From positions 2,137,028 to 2,201,027 of the forward strand of contig NZ_JAFMSU010000001.1 in the NCBI RefSeq assembly GCF_017916365.1: a stretch of 64,000 nt of DNA. Reading direction: 5' to 3'. The notes under the pieces are model-generated. The model saw nothing but the letters and a program-made list of their open reading frames with translations, was not told the DNA's origin and made no database searches. Made by a program: the position numbers and the translations under genes. This stretch comes from Rufibacter roseolus (GTDB lineage Bacteria; Bacteroidota; Bacteroidia; Cytophagales; Hymenobacteraceae). Position 1 is the first letter of the stretch. Each line of letters begins with the position of its first letter. Below, piece by piece: positions 61,293 to 64,000 of the stretch.

Positions 61293-62054
61293 CTATCTTA
61301 TCACTTTCACTTTCATCCCCACATCCTTCAAAGGCCATTTGGTCTGGTCCACCGGCACAGCCGCAATACTGTCCACTACTGCCATACCTTCCAATACCTC
61401 GCCAATCACGGTAAAGGTCTGGTCCAAGTTAGGGGCCCCTCCAATGGTACGGTAGGCTTGTTTCTGGGCCGGGGTAAGGTTGAGTTTGAATTCCTTGATG
61501 TTAGCCTGTAACTCGTAGTCGGAAAGTTTGTGGCCCTGGACGATGTAGAAGTCTTTGTTGGAAGACATCCGCTCAGGGTTCTCCTCATCGCCGTAGCGCG
61601 CCATACCCACCGCCCCGCGCTTGTGGAAGTAATGTGGCTTGATTTCGGGCGGGATCCTGTAGGTTCCGATCTTCATGGTCTGGAAATCTGACCGGCCGCC
61701 CTGGATCATGAAGTCTTTCTCAACCCTGAAGAACACGGTTTTGTCAAAGAAGCCGTAATTGGCCAGTCGCACAAAGTTGGCCCGGTGCAGAGGCGTGTCT
61801 TTGTAGAGCCTGATCTTGATATCGCCTTTGGGCGTGCTGATGAGCACCAGCGTGTCATTGGGGTGAGCCTTTCCGTAGGCGGTGAGGGTATCTACCACGG
61901 TTTCCTGCGTAAGGATGGCGGGAGCGGGTGGGGGAGTAGGTGCCTTGGCAGTTGTGGGTTGGTCCTGCTTCTGGCCGCAAGCTCCCAGAAAGACCAGGCC
62001 CGAATAGATCATTATTTTTATGGACCGTGCGTAGGTCAAGCGAAATGAGGTCAT
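61293..62054 (-). CDS. Peptidyl-prolyl isomerase, cyclophilin type, lipoprotein
   Basis: 253 residues. The start at 62054 keeps a charged n-region (RLTYARSIK) before the hydrophobic h-region and lipobox LGAC, giving a lipoprotein; a later ATG (62012) would lack the charges. The cyclophilin domain (about 66-250) includes KGDIKIRLYKDTPLHRANFV, FFRVEKDFMIQGGRSD and GAVGMARYGDE, with Arg and Gln of the FRVxxxFMIQGG motif. It should catalyse proline isomerisation of exported proteins. The insertion between residues 145 and 200 is longer than in small cyclophilins. Monocistronic, divergent from the subtilase gene. Confidence 0.9.
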   Translation of the reverse strand: MTSFRLTYARSIKIMIYSGLVFLGACGQKQDQPTTAKAPTPPPAPAILTQETVVDTLTAYGKAHPNDTLVLISTPKGDIKIRLYKDTPLHRANFVRLANYGFFDKTVFFRVEKDFMIQGGRSDFQTMKIGTYRIPPEIKPHYFHKRGAVGMARYGDEENPERMSSNKDFYIVQGHKLSDYELQANIKEFKLNLTPAQKQAYRTIGGAPNLDQTFTVIGEVLEGMAVVDSIAAVPVDQTKWPLKDVGMKVKVIR

Positions 62055-62182
62055 TTTTTAAAATCTGCTGCTTTTCTGGTGTGGGTAAAACTAGAAATTA
62101 GAAGTCATTTACTCAAGGAAATCGGCGGTATCGGTATCTGGGTGCCATTTCCAGTCTGGAGTTTTGGGTGGAAAGCTTGAGG

Positions 62183-62209
62183 TTTAATATAGTAAAATTC
62201 TATATTAAA
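62183..62209. promoter_or_regulatory. AT-rich inverted repeat in a divergent promoter region
   Basis: TTTAATATAG (62183-62192) and CTATATTAAA (62200-62209) are perfect 10-base arms around TAAAATT. It lies between the cyclophilin and subtilase genes, where a shared operator or promoter would be. Confidence 0.4.
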
Positions 62210-62340
62210 AGGCAGTTATACGGGTGAAAAAATTGAAAGATTCAAGGATTTAGCTTGTAATTAGATTTTGTTGTGCTTAAATTAGTTCTTATCAGATCGT
62301 GATAAATCCTAATCCCAAACCACAAACAATCCTCCCTTCT

Positions 62341-63561
62341 ATGTTTAACAAGTACACTTCTCGCCCCCCATTCAAGTTTTTGGTTGGAGCCGCCGCAATT
62401 GCCTCCACCCTTATGTTCCAGAGCTGCGAGCAGGCCGAAGAGGCTGTGCAGCCAGAGGAAATTGTAGGAGTTTCTGACAGTGGCTCCGTCATTGCCGGTA
62501 AATACATTGTGGTACTCAAAGGCAACAGCGGCCTGAGGCTGGCCGAAAGTGCCTCTTACCCAGAACGGCAGCGCCAGGTGAAAAGCTTCGGGCAGCAGAT
62601 CCTGCGTGAACGTGGCCTTAACCCCGAGGCCATTGAACATACCTACGGCAAAGCCCTGCAGGGATTCAGTGTTTCCCTTTCTGAGGCAGAAGTAAACAAA
62701 CTGCGCCGTGATCCACGGGTTGATTACATTGAGCAGGATAAGATCATCAGCTTAGGTAAGCCTGGTGGAGGAGGTACTGCACCAACTTCCCAGACTACGC
62801 CATGGGGTATTACCCGCGTTGGTTCTGCGAGTGGCGTGGGTAAAACTGCCTGGGTTATTGATACTGGCATTGATTTAACCCACCCAGACTTGACCGTTGA
62901 TGTATCGCGTAGCAGAACCTTCATTACCACCGGCAGAGATGCCAATGATGCGGATGACGGAAATGGGCATGGATCGCACGTAGCTGGGACCATTGCCGCA
63001 AAGAACAATACAATTGGCGTAATTGGTGTCGCGTATGGTGCTACGGTTGTAGCAGTTAAGGTGCTTAACTCACAAGGAAGCGGATCAACTTCTGGCGTTA
63101 TTGCCGGGGTGGATTATGTAGGTTCAGTAGGTAGCCAGGGTGATGTCGCTAACATGAGTTTGGGTGGCGGTGTTTCTACTGCTTTGGACAATGCTGTGCT
63201 TAATGCATCCAATGCAAAAGGAGTTATTTTCTGCCTGGCAGCAGGGAACGAGAGTGATAACGCCAATAACCATTCTCCGGCTCGCGTGAACGGAACCAAC
63301 ATTCTCACTATTTCTGCCATGAATAGCTCAGGTGCCTGGGCGTCTTTCTCTAACTACGGCAACCCTCCGGTTGATTACTGCGCCCCTGGGGTAAGCATTC
63401 AGTCAACCTGGAAAGACGGTGGTTACAACACCATCAGTGGTACTTCAATGGCCACACCACACGCGGCCGGGGTAGCGTTGCTGAGAGGGAAAAGTGTAGG
63501 GTTCAGTGGATATGTCACAGGCGATCCAGACGGGAAAGCTGATCCAATCATCCATTTATAG
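62341..63561 (+). CDS. S8 subtilisin-like protease, lipoprotein with I9 propeptide
   Basis: 406 residues from the ATG at 62341; the upstream GTG would add 14 residues before a proper signal sequence. Lipobox with Cys29 (LMFQSC). An inhibitor I9 propeptide (about 52-137: GKYIVVLKGNSG, PRVDYIEQDKI) precedes the catalytic domain. The triad is Asp174 (VIDTGIDLTH), His210 (GNGHGSHVAGT) and Ser369 (SGTSMATPHAAG). Unlike many secreted Bacteroidota proteases it has no C-terminal Por-type sorting domain; it ends soon after the barrel. Surface or periplasmic protein turnover. Monocistronic with its own terminator. Confidence 0.93.
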   Translation: MFNKYTSRPPFKFLVGAAAIASTLMFQSCEQAEEAVQPEEIVGVSDSGSVIAGKYIVVLKGNSGLRLAESASYPERQRQVKSFGQQILRERGLNPEAIEHTYGKALQGFSVSLSEAEVNKLRRDPRVDYIEQDKIISLGKPGGGGTAPTSQTTPWGITRVGSASGVGKTAWVIDTGIDLTHPDLTVDVSRSRTFITTGRDANDADDGNGHGSHVAGTIAAKNNTIGVIGVAYGATVVAVKVLNSQGSGSTSGVIAGVDYVGSVGSQGDVANMSLGGGVSTALDNAVLNASNAKGVIFCLAAGNESDNANNHSPARVNGTNILTISAMNSSGAWASFSNYGNPPVDYCAPGVSIQSTWKDGGYNTISGTSMATPHAAGVALLRGKSVGFSGYVTGDPDGKADPIIHL

Positions 63562-63579
63562 TAACATAGTATTCTATAG

Positions 63580-63617
63580 CAAGGCCGCCCCTGGTTTCAG
63601 AGGCGGCCTTGCTGTTT
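63580..63617 (+). terminator. Rho-independent terminator
   Basis: CAAGGCCGCC (63580-63589) pairs with GGCGGCCTTG (63602-63611) followed by CTGTTTT. It runs into palindrome-family text, like the arrangement at 43605. Confidence 0.88.
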
Positions 63618-63650
63618 TAAGCTCTTTTTAGGAAAATGAACCCTAAACGG
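63615..63650 (+). repeat. Dispersed palindrome, degenerate copy
   Basis: TTTTAAGCTCTTTTTAGG then AAAATGAACCCTAAACGG, after the subtilase terminator. Confidence 0.5.
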
Positions 63651-63669
63651 AGACTATAAAGAAAGGGTA

Positions 63670-64000
63670 TTAAGCTGTAGTTCCCTCGCCTACAGCAATA
63701 GGACGGTTATTCCGGCACCATTCGCTCCAGGAACCCACGTACAGTTTGGCTCCTGTGATGCCGGCGCTTTCCAGGGCCAGCAACGTATGGCAGGCAGTTA
63801 CCCCGGAACCGCAATGCACGATGATGTTTTCCGGCGCTACGTCTTTGGTCACGACTTTATACTTCTCCTGCAGCTCCGCGGGGGAAAGGAAACGACCGTC
63901 CGGACCTAAGTTGCCGGTTAAGGGAACGTTCACGGCTCCCGGGATATGGCCGGCCACTGGGTCAATGGGTTCGCTCTCGCCCAGGTATCGGTAGGCATCC
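63670..64000 (-). CDS. Sulfurtransferase (rhodanese), C-terminal part, cut by window edge
   Basis: The last 110 codons of a rhodanese-domain protein. The frame runs on through the window end (DAYRYLGESEPIDPVAGHIP), so the true start is outside. Visible signatures are the CAGHIPGAVNVP-like entrance motif (VAGHIPGAVNVP) and the active-site loop HCGSGVTACH, with the catalytic Cys. SELQEKYK-type and LYVGSWSEWC segments close the domain. This is the layout of 3-mercaptopyruvate or thiosulfate sulfurtransferases of the two-domain SseA/TST type; the first domain would lie beyond the edge. Confidence 0.88.
   Translation of the reverse strand, partial: DAYRYLGESEPIDPVAGHIPGAVNVPLTGNLGPDGRFLSPAELQEKYKVVTKDVAPENIIVHCGSGVTACHTLLALESAGITGAKLYVGSWSEWCRNNRPIAVGEGTTA

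Noticed and set aside
1-64000. CRISPR arrays, tRNA or rRNA genes, insertion sequences, prophage
   Set aside because: Looked for direct-repeat spacing, cloverleaf-type arms, transposase motifs and phage structural genes; none was convincing by eye.

Overview
The window looks like chromosomal DNA of an aerobic Bacteroidota bacterium, most likely family Hymenobacteraceae (Rufibacter or Nibribacter-like). This is inferred from gene content and style, not from a marker gene. The signs are TonB-dependent receptors with carboxypeptidase-regulatory N-termini, many Sec and lipoprotein signal peptides, TAnnTTTG promoter boxes, few strong Shine-Dalgarno sites, and DUF1080/ThuA/Gfo-Idh sugar genes. No rRNA, tRNA, CRISPR array, prophage or intact insertion sequence was found.

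Layout. 0-10 kb: a PAS-only sensor protein, an A+T-rich gene-poor stretch, a small secreted protein, a CNNM/CorC-type membrane protein, an AmpG-like MFS transporter, a maltose-acetyltransferase remnant, and a PAS histidine kinase. 10.1-15 kb: a siderophore-type TonB receptor preceded by two similar AT-rich boxes that may be Fur operators, then a DUF808 membrane protein. 15-33 kb: a same-strand carbohydrate block, interrupted only by an RhtA-like exporter on the opposite strand. It holds GH2 and GH43 glycosidases, two DUF1080 (3-keto-glycoside hydrolase family) proteins, a beta-propeller/cytochrome c protein, a 1.2-kilo-residue ThuA/dehydrogenase/PKD/cytochrome c fusion, a Gfo/Idh oxidoreductase, a TIM-barrel isomerase and an MFS permease. 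33-39 kb: a second TonB receptor, a broken amidohydrolase next to an L-fucose-dehydrogenase-like SDR (probably a decayed sugar-acid operon), a DUF457 membrane protein and an exported Gfo/Idh protein. 39-47 kb: a TcmP-family protein, a large FAD/Fe-S oxidase, and a compact two-gene module of a MoaD/ThiS/ubiquitin-like protein ending in Gly-Gly followed by a DUF4132 protein. 47-64 kb: a QueD-family fragment, a TetR regulator with its palindromic operator plus a thioesterase, NudC, an RND efflux operon, an alkyltransferase-like protein with an unknown partner, BrkB/YihY, an M13 peptidase, a string of hairpins, a cyclophilin, a subtilase and a partial sulfurtransferase.

How the genes work together. 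The 15-33 kb block reads as a periplasmic or surface route: glycosidases and DUF1080 hydrolases cut glycosides, propeller/cytochrome proteins oxidise sugars or their products, and the Gfo/Idh, isomerase and MFS genes handle uptake and intracellular conversion. This is inference from families and order.

Two things stand out. First, the diglycine-ended beta-grasp candidate at 43822-44217, coupled to the DUF4132 gene at 44221-46806, is the best candidate for an undescribed system. Second, about twenty copies of an imperfect palindrome sit just after stop codons. They share an inner core, while their outer arms differ from copy to copy yet stay self-complementary, as expected of hairpins under selection or of a mobile palindromic repeat used as a terminator.
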